From assembly GCA_913020555.1 (NCBI GenBank), contig CAJWAC010000020.1, positions 1 to 32,895 on the forward strand: a stretch of DNA of 32,895 bases, written 5' to 3'. This stretch comes from an uncultured Polaribacter sp. (GTDB lineage: Bacteria; Bacteroidota; Bacteroidia; Flavobacteriales; Flavobacteriaceae). The notes below the pieces were generated by a model. The model saw nothing but the letters and a program-made list of their open reading frames with translations. It had not been told where the DNA came from and ran no database searches. Position numbers and translations under genes: made by a program. Numbering within the stretch: position 1 is the first letter of the stretch; the number at the start of each line of letters is the position of its first letter. Of this stretch, positions 1-7,595 are shown piece by piece.

Positions 1-106
1 AATGCTCGAAAGGAAAATAAAAAAAAGAGGTGCTAAAAGATTTTTGAACGAAATCGCGTCACGCTAAAAGCGTGAAGATCGCAGGTTCGAATCCTGCCAC
101 CCCGAC
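1..106 (+). repeat. Tail of an upstream copy of the GIY-YIG/tRNA-fragment unit
   Basis: Bases 1-106 match 332-437 base for base except for three positions, giving a repeat period of 331 bp. The first 66 bases are the last codons of a GIY-YIG ORF like the complete one at 153-398, ending in the same ...EIASR followed by TAA. The rest is the 3' part of a tRNA. The window edge cuts the unit, so whether the ORF upstream is intact cannot be seen. The three differences (G/A, A/T and G/A between the copies) all fall in the tRNA-derived half. Confidence 0.9.
53..105 (+). pseudogene. tRNA 3' fragment (probably tRNA-Pro), copy 1
   Basis: Reading from 53 one sees the 3' strand of a D arm (ATCGCG), a 5-bp anticodon-type stem TCACG/CGTGA with the 7-base loop CTAAAAG, a 5-base variable loop, a perfect T arm (GCAGG, loop TTCGAAT, CCTGC), the acceptor 3' strand CACCCCG and a discriminator A. 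No 5' half (acceptor 5' strand or D-stem 5' strand) precedes it; that place is taken by GIY-YIG coding sequence. The acceptor and variable loop resemble bacterial tRNA-Pro, but the anticodon loop does not, so the assignment to Pro is inference. It cannot fold into a full tRNA. Confidence 0.7.
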
Positions 107-140
107 AAAAAAGCTGAAATCCTAAGATTTTGGCTTTTCT
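107..140 (+). terminator. Hairpin terminator after the first tRNA fragment
   Basis: An A-tract followed by GC, an unpaired T and GAAATC pairs across the loop CTAA with GATTTT, an unpaired G and GCTTTT, giving an A-flanked/T-flanked hairpin of the intrinsic terminator type. It sits directly behind the tRNA-derived 3' end and just before the GIY-YIG ORF, so it may be the original terminator of the tRNA transcript. Confidence 0.55.
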
Positions 141-152
141 TATTTTATAATA

Positions 153-398
153 ATGTGCACTGTTTATATTCTTTTTTCTAAGCAATTACAAAAGTATTAT
201 GTCGGATACTCAAGCAAAAATGCACAAGACAGACTGAAAGAACATCTCTACAATCACAAAGGGTTTACTGCTAAAGCAAAGGATTGGAACATCATTTATA
301 AAATAGAAATGAATTCAAAATCTGAAGCATTAATGCTCGAAAGGAAAATAAAAAAAAGAGGTGCTAAAAGATTTTTGAACGAAATCGCGTCACGCTAA
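153..398 (+). CDS. GIY-YIG nuclease-domain small protein
   Basis: An 81-residue protein consisting of just a GIY-YIG nuclease fold. The signature is read as VYIL at residues 4-7 and YYVGYS at 15-20, with the conserved Arg in QDRLKEH near 27 and the late Glu in LMLERKIKKRG near 63. Known members are structure- or site-specific DNA endonucleases; small single-domain ones (URI/YhbQ-like) are abundant in Bacteroidota and mostly uncharacterised. The stop codon TAA (396-398) lies inside the anticodon-like loop of a tRNA 3' fragment, so the last residues are encoded by former tRNA sequence. An identical 3' coding end exists at 1-66. No convincing promoter or Shine-Dalgarno is visible. Start chosen at the only ATG preceding the GIY motif. 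Confidence 0.85.
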   Translation: MCTVYILFSKQLQKYYVGYSSKNAQDRLKEHLYNHKGFTAKAKDWNIIYKIEMNSKSEALMLERKIKKRGAKRFLNEIASR

Positions 399-436
399 AA
401 GCGTGAAGGTCGCAGGTTCGTATCCTGCCACCCCAA
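384..436 (+). pseudogene. tRNA 3' fragment (probably tRNA-Pro), copy 2
   Basis: This is the same arrangement as 53-105: D-arm 3' strand, anticodon-type hairpin TCACG/CGTGA with loop CTAAAAG, variable loop, T arm and acceptor 3' strand. Here the T loop is TTCGTAT, replacing the near-invariant A58 by T, and the acceptor strand ends CACCCCA instead of CACCCCG. Both changes argue against a working tRNA. The hairpin overlaps the stop codon of the GIY-YIG gene. Confidence 0.7.
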
Positions 437-460
437 CTATTTTAAACATATAATTTGCAT

Positions 461-490
461 AAAACCTTGGTATTCTTATCAAGGTTTTTT
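461..490 (+). terminator. Hairpin terminator after GIY-YIG/tRNA fragment
   Basis: AAAACCTTG at 461-469 pairs perfectly with CAAGGTTTT starting at 480, with a loop of about 10 bases and a run of T to 490. This is a standard intrinsic terminator shape and closes the GIY-YIG unit. Confidence 0.75.
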
Positions 491-786
491 AGTTTTAAAA
501 ATCCTGCAAACCCCATGGAATTTTAAAGACTAATTACATTATGCTACAAATAGCAAACCAAAAAAAGATCGCCGAATTAAATAAATTTTTATTTCACTAA
601 AAAAGAATTGTTACAGCAATTACAGTAGAAGAAATTAGGCGTATATGCAGTATTTTTATCATAAAACATGGTGCTTTTTAGTATATAATCTCATTTTAAC
701 ATACCATAAAAATGAATTTGTCTACCTTTAATACGTTCTAAACAGCATACATTTAAATTTTAGTATTCATTTAATACCTATTTATT
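491..786. other. Non-coding gap, no gene recognised
   Basis: Very AT-rich. The only ATG-started reading frame (541-600, 19 codons, MLQIANQKK...) is short and unlike anything I recognise, and reading on in other frames gives only stop-broken peptides. It may contain the promoter of the truncated regulator at 787, but I see no clear TAnnTTTG box. Confidence 0.4.
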
Positions 787-1290
787 TTGACAGTAAAGAA
801 GTTTACGCTTTGCATATTATTAGCTGTAATTCATTTTGAATATTACTGTCAAACCCAACCCACTTTCCAAAAAATAGACCAATCTCAAGGATTGTCAAGT
901 TCTAGAATAACAGGAATTGTAAAAGAAGAAAAAGGTTTTGTTTGGATCAGTACTTCAAATGGTTTAAATAGATATGATGGTTATAGTCTAAAGGTTTATA
1001 ACAAGCAAAACAGTAACATAGAGTCTAACGATATTTCTAGTCTTTATCTAGATCGTAAAAATAGAATTTGGCTTACAACTCCTGGGAGTGGATTAAATTT
1101 ATATGATCGTATCAATGATAAATTTATATCTTACAAAAACTCACAAGAAAAAGAATTCTCTATCATTTCTAACAGAATAAATATTTTAACAGAAAGAGAA
1201 GATGGACTTTTTTGGATTGGTACAGAAAAAGGGTTGAGTTTATTTGATTATGATAAAAACACAAATTACATTTCCAGAAAAGATATCTGA
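787..1290 (+). pseudogene. Truncated hybrid two-component sensor (N-terminal propeller part)
   Basis: 167 residues from a TTG start. After an apparent signal peptide (residues 1-22, ending before QTQPTF) comes the standard opening of a Bacteroidota hybrid two-component sensor: FQKIDQSQGLSSSRITGIVKE, then repeated two-component-regulator propeller (Reg_prop) motifs such as GFVWISTSNGLNRYDG (about 51-66), RIWLTTPGSGLNLYD and LFWIGTEKGLSLFDYD. Full members have about 14 such repeats, a Y_Y_Y domain, a histidine kinase, a receiver and an AraC-type helix-turn-helix, 1300-1400 residues in all. Everything after the third repeat is missing. The frame runs into sequence of another gene around 1260-1290 and stops, so it cannot signal to DNA. 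Most likely a deletion remnant of the regulator that once controlled the genes downstream. Confidence 0.85.
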
Positions 1291-1921
1291 ACATCCTGCA
1301 AATTGGGACTTTGTAAGTACCCAAACCTACAGTACAAAAATTGTAGAAAATGAACCTAATGTTGTTTTATATGACGCTATTAAAGACAATTTCAAAAATT
1401 TTCTATGGCCAAGACAATGGTATGCAATGCAATATAAGATTGAAAAAAAATTACATAAAGTAACTTCAAAAGACTATCTAAGTATTTATACTGATAGCTT
1501 AATTAAGGAATTACCAGACTTATCCTTTAAAATTTTATTGAATGACATTGCAAAGCGTTCGCAAAATAGTTTAGTAAAGACTACTTCCATAGTTTTAACT
1601 GCTTTTACGAGAGCTAAAAAAAGGCAGAAAGTTCAAGTTGGCCTACAATTAAAAAACGGACAGGTTTTTGGGAAAGTTATTGAATTAACTTCCAATAAGA
1701 AAGATATTATCATCCCATTTCATGAACTAGAAAATGTTTCGCAAGTAGTATTACCAAAACCATTTCCTCCTTTCCAATCCTATTTTTTAAACTCCTTAGC
1801 AAATTCAAAATTTGATGTTAAAGATCTTGAAGCCATTCAAATTTCAATTGGTCCTGAAATCAAAAAAGAAAATTATAATAAACCACAACAAGTATTTATC
1901 AATAAAATAGTTTTACAATAA
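1244..1921 (+). pseudogene. C-terminal remnant of a secreted glycan-locus protein
   Basis: An open frame of 225 codons lacking a signal peptide or recognisable start; its first ~8 codons are regulator DNA read out of frame (MIMIKTQI). From about KISEHPANWDF onward it reads like the end of a larger secreted protein. It closes with a beta-strand-rich module (LEAIQISIGPEI ... QVFINKIVLQ) of the kind seen at the C-terminus of large Bacteroidota polysaccharide-locus enzymes. I cannot name the family; a glycoside hydrolase is plausible from position next to GH2 and GH53. TAA at 1919-1921 is followed immediately by the ATG of the GH2 gene, typical of an operon. The abrupt junction with the sensor gene near 1260-1290 indicates a deletion that removed the sensor's C-terminal ~85% and this gene's 5' part. 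It might still be translated, but function is unlikely. Confidence 0.6.
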
Positions 1922-4270
1922 ATGAAAATAATTCACCCCACAATTTTTATAATACTTATTTCGAGTATCATTGGATGTACAAAAAGCACCAAGTTTAGCT
2001 CAAGTAAAGAAAAATTTAATTCAGATTGGTATTTTACAAAAGTAGAAAATGAAGCTGTCTCCGATCATACCTTTATAAATGAGGAAGCATTTACAGCTTG
2101 GCAAAAAATAAGTCTACCGCACACACCACATATTGAGCCTAAAATTGTAAATAATCAATGGCAAGGCATCAGTTGGTACAAAAAAGAATTTTTACTACCA
2201 CATTCTAAAAAGGGGAAAAAATTATTTTTGCATTTTGAGGGCGCCATGAATATTGCAGAAGTTTGGGTTAATAACAAAAAACTTATCACACATCATGGGG
2301 GCTATTTGCCTTTTGTGGTTGATTTTTCTGACGTTGCTAATTTTGATAAAGAAAACACTATTGCTGTAAAACTAAACAATAAAGACAACCCAATAACAGG
2401 ACCTAAACCTCTAGAAAAATTAGATTTCAACACGTATGGCGGTATCTATAGAAATGTTTGGTTGGTTACTAAAAACAAACTCTATATTACAGATCCAATT
2501 CTAGAAAATAAAACTGCAAGTGGTGGCATTTTTGTACAGTACAATAACGTTTCAAAAGAAAAAGCCACTATACACATTAAAACGCATCTTAGAAATGAAA
2601 ATAGCACATCAAAAACTATTTACATCTCACATTCTTTAATTTCTAATGATAGTATCGTAAAAAATATAAAGAGCAAAAAAATCAATTTAGCGGCAAATTT
2701 TGATAAAGAAATAGTCTTAGAATTACCTGTTGAAAACCCTAAATTATGGTGTCCAGATTTTCCAAATTTATATGTTTTAAAAACAGTAGTTAATGAAAAT
2801 AATACAGTTGTGGATACTGAGAAAACGACAATCGGTATCAAAACAATGGAATTTAAAGGTCAAGACTTTTACTTAAATGGTAAGAAAACGTTTTTACGAG
2901 GCGTAAATCGTCATCAAGAATACCCTTATATTGGTTACGCCCTTTCTGACAATGCCAACTACAGAGATGCTAAAAAAATTAAAGATGCTGGATTTGATTA
3001 TGTAAGACTATCGCATTATCCGCAAAGCAAAGCATTTATGAATGCCTGTGATGAGTTGGGTTTAATTAATATCAACGCCATTTTAGGCTGGCAATACTTT
3101 AGTGAAAATAAAGCATTTCAAAAACATATTTTTCAAACCGCTAAAGATTTAATTCGCAGAGATCGAAATCATGCATCTGTGATGGCTTGGGAAGTTTCTT
3201 TAAACGAATCTTGGATGCCAGAAACCTTTATAGATTCCTTAACTACAATTGCTAAAAAAGAATATCCTGGAAATCAAAACTTTACTGCAGGCTGGCAATC
3301 TTATGGTTATGATATTTACCTACAAGCAAGACAACATCGTCTAAAACACTATGATAAAAACTTAAAAAAACCTTATAATGTTTCTGAATATGGAGATTGG
3401 GAATATTACGCTATGAATGCTGGTTTACATCAGGATTCGTGGGGTGATTTGTTACAACAAGAAAGATCTAGTAGACAGTTGCGCTCGGCAGGAGAAAAAG
3501 CTTTACTGCAACAGGCTACAAACATACAAGAAGCGCACAATGATAATTTAAAAACACCTGCGTTTTCTGACGGTTACTGGGTAATGTTTGATTATAATAG
3601 AGGTTATGCCAATGATTTAGAGGCCTCAGGGATTATGGATTTATTTCGTATTCCCAAACCAATGTATTATTTTTACAAAAGTCAAAGGGATGCAGACAAT
3701 CCTAACGGCAAACCAATGATTTATATTGCAAACCAATGGAAAGAAGATAGCCCTTTAGATATTCGAATTTTTAGCAACTGCGAAGAGGTTGAACTTTTCT
3801 TAAATGGAAAATCCTTGGGAAAACAAAAATCTGATAATAATAGAATTTCAGATAAAATAAACCATCCTCCATTTACCTTTAATCTGTCAAAATATCAGAA
3901 GGGAAATTTAGAAGCAAAAGGATTTATCAATAATAAAATTGTTGCAAATCATACTGTAAAAAGTCCTAATAAACCGCAGAAAATTGAATTAAAAATTGAT
4001 AAAAGCAGTTATGAAATTGATAAAAAAAATAATGATGTAGTTTTACTGTATGCCAATATTATGGACGAAAATGAAACTATTATAACAAATTCTTTAGATA
4101 GTGTAAAATTTACTTTAGAGGGTAATGCAGAATTAATAGGTGAAAATCCTGTAAAATTGGAAGCTGGTACAGCAAGCATACTTTTAAAAGTATCAAAAAA
4201 ATCTAAAAATCTAAAAATTACTGCATCGACAAGTAAAACAAATTTTAATGATATAATTTCAATTCAATAA
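1922..4270 (+). CDS. GH2 family lipoprotein, probable beta-galactosidase
   Basis: 782 residues. A lipoprotein signal ends in SIIGC (Cys19), so it is membrane-anchored. The GH2 order is visible: jelly-roll sugar-binding domain (about 30-185, with FEGAMNIAEVWVNNKK and TYGGIYRNVWL), Ig-like domain (about 190-305), TIM barrel (about 308-600), then further beta-sandwich domains. Catalytic residues: acid/base Glu429 in SLNESWMP and nucleophile Glu489 in NVSEYGDW; RGVNRHQ (326-332) and VRLSHYP (361-367) are the usual GH2 barrel motifs. GH2 includes beta-galactosidases, beta-mannosidases and beta-glucuronidases. The adjacent GH53 galactanase and Leloir genes favour release of galactose from beta-galacto-oligosaccharides, which is inference. 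It follows the upstream remnant with no gap and precedes the GH53 gene by 3 bases. Confidence 0.88.
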   Translation: MKIIHPTIFIILISSIIGCTKSTKFSSSKEKFNSDWYFTKVENEAVSDHTFINEEAFTAWQKISLPHTPHIEPKIVNNQWQGISWYKKEFLLPHSKKGKKLFLHFEGAMNIAEVWVNNKKLITHHGGYLPFVVDFSDVANFDKENTIAVKLNNKDNPITGPKPLEKLDFNTYGGIYRNVWLVTKNKLYITDPILENKTASGGIFVQYNNVSKEKATIHIKTHLRNENSTSKTIYISHSLISNDSIVKNIKSKKINLAANFDKEIVLELPVENPKLWCPDFPNLYVLKTVVNENNTVVDTEKTTIGIKTMEFKGQDFYLNGKKTFLRGVNRHQEYPYIGYALSDNANYRDAKKIKDAGFDYVRLSHYPQSKAFMNACDELGLININAILGWQYFSENKAFQKHIFQTAKDLIRRDRNHASVMAWEVSLNESWMPETFIDSLTTIAKKEYPGNQNFTAGWQSYGYDIYLQARQHRLKHYDKNLKKPYNVSEYGDWEYYAMNAGLHQDSWGDLLQQERSSRQLRSAGEKALLQQATNIQEAHNDNLKTPAFSDGYWVMFDYNRGYANDLEASGIMDLFRIPKPMYYFYKSQRDADNPNGKPMIYIANQWKEDSPLDIRIFSNCEEVELFLNGKSLGKQKSDNNRISDKINHPPFTFNLSKYQKGNLEAKGFINNKIVANHTVKSPNKPQKIELKIDKSSYEIDKKNNDVVLLYANIMDENETIITNSLDSVKFTLEGNAELIGENPVKLEAGTASILLKVSKKSKNLKITASTSKTNFNDIISIQ

Positions 4271-4273
4271 AAA

Positions 4274-5929
4274 ATGAAAAAAATTATTGTAATCTTTCTG
4301 TTGTGTTTCTCAAACATTTTAGTGTCTCAATCTATAGAAATTACTGGGTTCAATGAAAATCCGCTTCAGGTAAGTCCCTTGTTAGGCTCAGATTTAATTG
4401 TTAATTTTAAATATACCAGTGAAGCAGGATCCACTGGGAATAACATTTTTATAGGTTTAGAAATTTTAGACAGTAACAACCAATATGTTAGTTATATTAA
4501 TGGAGTTACATTAAATAATCAGCAAGCAGGCACTAATGTAGAAAAATCTGCGGCATTCTTTGTGGGAAGTGTTCATAAACCTTCAGAAGATTTACCAGCA
4601 GGTCATTATTATCAAGTAAAAGCTATTTTATATCAGAGCGGCGGTTGGGTAGAAAATGCGTGGGCTGGTTATTGGAACTCTCCAAAAACAGAATTAGAAA
4701 ACTCAAATGATTACAATTTTAGCGCCAAAACAATAGCAAAAGGGGCAGATATAAGTTGGATGACAGAAATGGAAGACCAAGGTTATACTTGGAAAGATAA
4801 TGATGGTAATACAAAAGAATTATTGCCCTTACTAAAAGAATATGATATAGACGCTGTGCGTCTGAGAGTTTGGGTAAATCCAGAAAACTCTAATGCCAAT
4901 GGCTGGTGTGATATTGATGATATGGTGGTTAAAGCAGAAAAGGCGCATGCTAACAATCAAGATATTTTAATTTGCATACATTATAGTGATTGGTGGGCAG
5001 ATCCAGGTCAACAAACCAAACCTGACGCCTGGACTAATTATTCTTTATCACAATTAGAAACAGCAGTTGCTAACCATACAACGGCTATTCTAAACGCTTT
5101 AGATGCCAAAGGCATTACCCCTAAATGGATTCAGATAGGGAACGAAACCAATGATGGTATGTTATGGACCACTGGAAAAGCATCTACAGGAGGTTTTGCT
5201 AATTATGCTAAATTTTTAAATGCCGGTGCCAATGCTGTAAAAACATTTAATAGCAGCATTAAAACAATTTTACACATTTCTAATGGATATGATAACTCGT
5301 TCTTTAGATGGAGTATCGATAGTTTAATCAGCAATGGTTTTCAACAGAATCAGTTTGATATTATAGGCATGTCTTTATATCCTGATGAAAACAATTGGAA
5401 AACTTATGTGGATGCCACTTATAATAACATGATTGATTTAAAATCGCGTTATAACAAAGATGTAATGATGGTAGAAATTGGTTTTTCTAATAGTAGACCA
5501 GACATAACCTATCAATATATTACTTATATGATAGAAAAAACCAAACAAGCAGAAGGTTTAGGAGTATTTTATTGGGAACCCATTGCAAGAAGCCCATTTG
5601 TGAATTACGGCAAAGGAGCTTGGGATGCTGATGGCAGCCCTTCAGTTGCCATGGATGCATTTATAGATAAGTCAGCCCTAAGTGCGGATACAGTTAACCT
5701 TTCAACTGATGCCTTATATATTTTTCCAAATCCTACACGTAATCTAATTACAGTGAACTCAACAGAAACCACAATAAATAGTTTGAAATTGTACAATACA
5801 AATGGAAATTTGTTAATTGATAAAAAAGGGAATCAACATAAGTTAGAATTGGATTTATCTAAACTAGCAACGGGTATTTATTTCTTAAACATTAACCATA
5901 ATGTTGTAAAAAAGATAATTAAACAATAA
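4274..5929 (+). CDS. GH53 arabinogalactan endo-beta-1,4-galactanase, T9SS-exported
   Basis: 551 residues. Signal peptide 1-18 (MKKIIVIFLLCFSNILVSQS). A beta-rich N-terminal domain (about 20-150) precedes the GH53 catalytic barrel, which opens with GADISWMTEMEDQGYTWKD (157-175) and contains DAVRLRVWVNP and HYSDWWADPGQQ. Acid/base Glu291 sits in IQIGNETNDG and nucleophile Glu401 in MMVEIGFS. GH53 enzymes are known almost only as endo-beta-1,4-galactanases. Residues 481-551 are a type-A T9SS sorting domain (FPNPTRNLITV ... LATGIYFLNI ... KKIIKQ), so the protein should be secreted or surface-attached by the type IX system. It is the enzyme that best defines this operon as galactan-directed. Confidence 0.93.
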   Translation: MKKIIVIFLLCFSNILVSQSIEITGFNENPLQVSPLLGSDLIVNFKYTSEAGSTGNNIFIGLEILDSNNQYVSYINGVTLNNQQAGTNVEKSAAFFVGSVHKPSEDLPAGHYYQVKAILYQSGGWVENAWAGYWNSPKTELENSNDYNFSAKTIAKGADISWMTEMEDQGYTWKDNDGNTKELLPLLKEYDIDAVRLRVWVNPENSNANGWCDIDDMVVKAEKAHANNQDILICIHYSDWWADPGQQTKPDAWTNYSLSQLETAVANHTTAILNALDAKGITPKWIQIGNETNDGMLWTTGKASTGGFANYAKFLNAGANAVKTFNSSIKTILHISNGYDNSFFRWSIDSLISNGFQQNQFDIIGMSLYPDENNWKTYVDATYNNMIDLKSRYNKDVMMVEIGFSNSRPDITYQYITYMIEKTKQAEGLGVFYWEPIARSPFVNYGKGAWDADGSPSVAMDAFIDKSALSADTVNLSTDALYIFPNPTRNLITVNSTETTINSLKLYNTNGNLLIDKKGNQHKLELDLSKLATGIYFLNINHNVVKKIIKQ

Positions 5930-5947
5930 CCTTCAACATCCCATAAC

Positions 5948-7594
5948 ATGCAAATATTCACATTCCTAGCATTCACAATCTTAGTTGCTGTAATTTCTTA
6001 TTTAGCAACAAGAAAAACAGCTGAAACCTCATCTGATGGTTATTTTTTAGGAGGCAGAAGTTTAACCGCAGGCGTTATTGCAGGTTCATTATTGCTTACC
6101 AATTTATCTACAGAGCAAATAGTAGGTTTAAATGGAGCTGCCTACACTAGTGGTTTATCTGTTATGGTCTGGGAAACATTAGCTGCCATAGCCATGGTAG
6201 TTACAGCCATTTATCTGCTCCCAAAATATTTAAAAAGTGGTCTTACCACTGTTCCTGGTTTTTTAGAAAAAAGATATGATGTTACTACAAAAACACTAAC
6301 CTCAATATTATTCTTAACAGGTTATGTAGTTGTACTTTTACCCGTTATTTTATATTCTGGTTCACTAGCAATTAGTGGCATGTTTGATGTACCCTCTTTA
6401 TTAGGAGTAACACATACACAATCTATATGGATTTGTGTGTGGGGAATAGGTATAATTGGCTCTATTTACGCTGTTTTTGGAGGTTTAAAGGCGGTTGCCG
6501 TTTCAGATTCAATAAATGCCATTGGTTTATTAATTGGTGGTATTCTTATTCCTTTTTTTGGATTATTACTCATTGGTGATGGCGATTTCTTTGATGGATT
6601 GCATATACTAACAACTCAAAATCCAGAAAAATTCAACTCTATTGGTGGTAAAACAGATCCGGTTCCATTTTACACTATTTTTACAGGGATGATGCTGGTT
6701 CAATTATTCTATTGGGGCACAAATCAGCAAATTATTCAAAGAGCTTTAGGAGCAAAAGATTTAAAAGAAGGGCAAAAAGGATTATTATTAGCTTCATTTA
6801 TTAAAATTTTAGGACCAATAATAGTGGTACTCCCAGGTTTAATTGCCTATCATATTTTTGAAGGCAATCTAGAAACAGCTGATAGCGCCTACCCAATGTT
6901 GGTTAAAAAAGTATTACCAAAAGAGTGGGTTGGATTTTTTGCGGCCGTTTTATTTGGTGCCATATTAAGTTCATTTAATAGTGTTTTAAACAGCTCTGTA
7001 ACTTTATTTGGAATTGACGTTTACAAACAACATATAAATACAAATGCAGATGAAAAAACTGTAGTTAAATATGGAAAAACTTTTGGAGTTCTGCTTGCCA
7101 TTGCTGCAATGTGTATTGCTCCTTTAATTGCAAATGCCGGGAGTCTATTTGATTATTTACAAGAAATAAACGGTATCTATAGCATTCCAATATTAACGAT
7201 AATTGTGGTTGGATTCACTACTAAAAAAGTACCTGCAATAGCTGCTAAAATTGGTTTGTTATCCGGTTGTGCATTGTATATTATTAGCCAATTTTTACTA
7301 CAACCTTATTTTATAAATGCGGCTTTAACAGATGCTAACGTACAAGGAATAACTGAATCCTCTGAATTGGCTTTAATCAAATCACAAGCCTATCCGCACT
7401 TTTTAGACATTATGGCAATATTATTTGTACTAAATATTTTAATTATGTTAGTTATAGGTAAATTGAAACCTAGAAAAATTGCATTCCGCCAAAAGTACAC
7501 GCAACAAGTAAATATTGCTCCTTGGAAATATGTTCATATTACTGGAATAGGTATAAGTTTAATTGTGGTATTCATCTATATATATTTTGCATAA
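5948..7594 (+). CDS. Sodium:solute symporter (SSS family), probable galactose transporter
   Basis: 548 residues, strongly hydrophobic with about 14 membrane segments from residue 1 to 548. The N-terminal helix carries SDGYFLGGRSLTAG followed by NLSTEQIVGLNG, typical of SGLT-type members of the sodium:solute symporter family; YAVFGGLKAVAVSD lies mid-protein and GAILSSFNSVLNSS further on. Such proteins bring sugars or other solutes through the inner membrane with Na+. The place between the galactanase and galE, with galE starting one base after its stop, points to galactose or a short galactoside as substrate (inference). The length is normal for the family. Confidence 0.88.
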   Translation: MQIFTFLAFTILVAVISYLATRKTAETSSDGYFLGGRSLTAGVIAGSLLLTNLSTEQIVGLNGAAYTSGLSVMVWETLAAIAMVVTAIYLLPKYLKSGLTTVPGFLEKRYDVTTKTLTSILFLTGYVVVLLPVILYSGSLAISGMFDVPSLLGVTHTQSIWICVWGIGIIGSIYAVFGGLKAVAVSDSINAIGLLIGGILIPFFGLLLIGDGDFFDGLHILTTQNPEKFNSIGGKTDPVPFYTIFTGMMLVQLFYWGTNQQIIQRALGAKDLKEGQKGLLLASFIKILGPIIVVLPGLIAYHIFEGNLETADSAYPMLVKKVLPKEWVGFFAAVLFGAILSSFNSVLNSSVTLFGIDVYKQHINTNADEKTVVKYGKTFGVLLAIAAMCIAPLIANAGSLFDYLQEINGIYSIPILTIIVVGFTTKKVPAIAAKIGLLSGCALYIISQFLLQPYFINAALTDANVQGITESSELALIKSQAYPHFLDIMAILFVLNILIMLVIGKLKPRKIAFRQKYTQQVNIAPWKYVHITGIGISLIVVFIYIYFA

Positions 7595-7595
7595 T

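Noticed and set aside
53..105. A complete, functional tRNA gene at the window start
   Set aside because: Only the 3' half folds; the acceptor 5' strand and D-stem 5' strand are absent and replaced by coding sequence.
1..440. CRISPR array or group I intron as explanation of the 331-bp repeat
   Set aside because: Only one full period with coding content is present, spacers are absent, and no 5' tRNA half flanks the ORF as a tRNA intron would require.
541..600. Short 19-codon ATG frame in the gap before the sensor remnant
   Set aside because: Too short, no ribosome-binding signal and no recognisable sequence.
2620..2841. Minus-strand open frame inside the GH2 gene
   Set aside because: It is a by-product of coding bias opposite a clear GH2 gene and has no motif. 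The other minus-strand frames (for example in galK, SusC, SusD, GH30 and the cryptochromes) are rejected for the same reason.
7563..7595. Upstream in-frame ATG adding 11 residues to GalE
   Set aside because: It lies within the symporter coding sequence, and the Rossmann fold starts directly after the ATG at 7596, which is one base behind the symporter stop.
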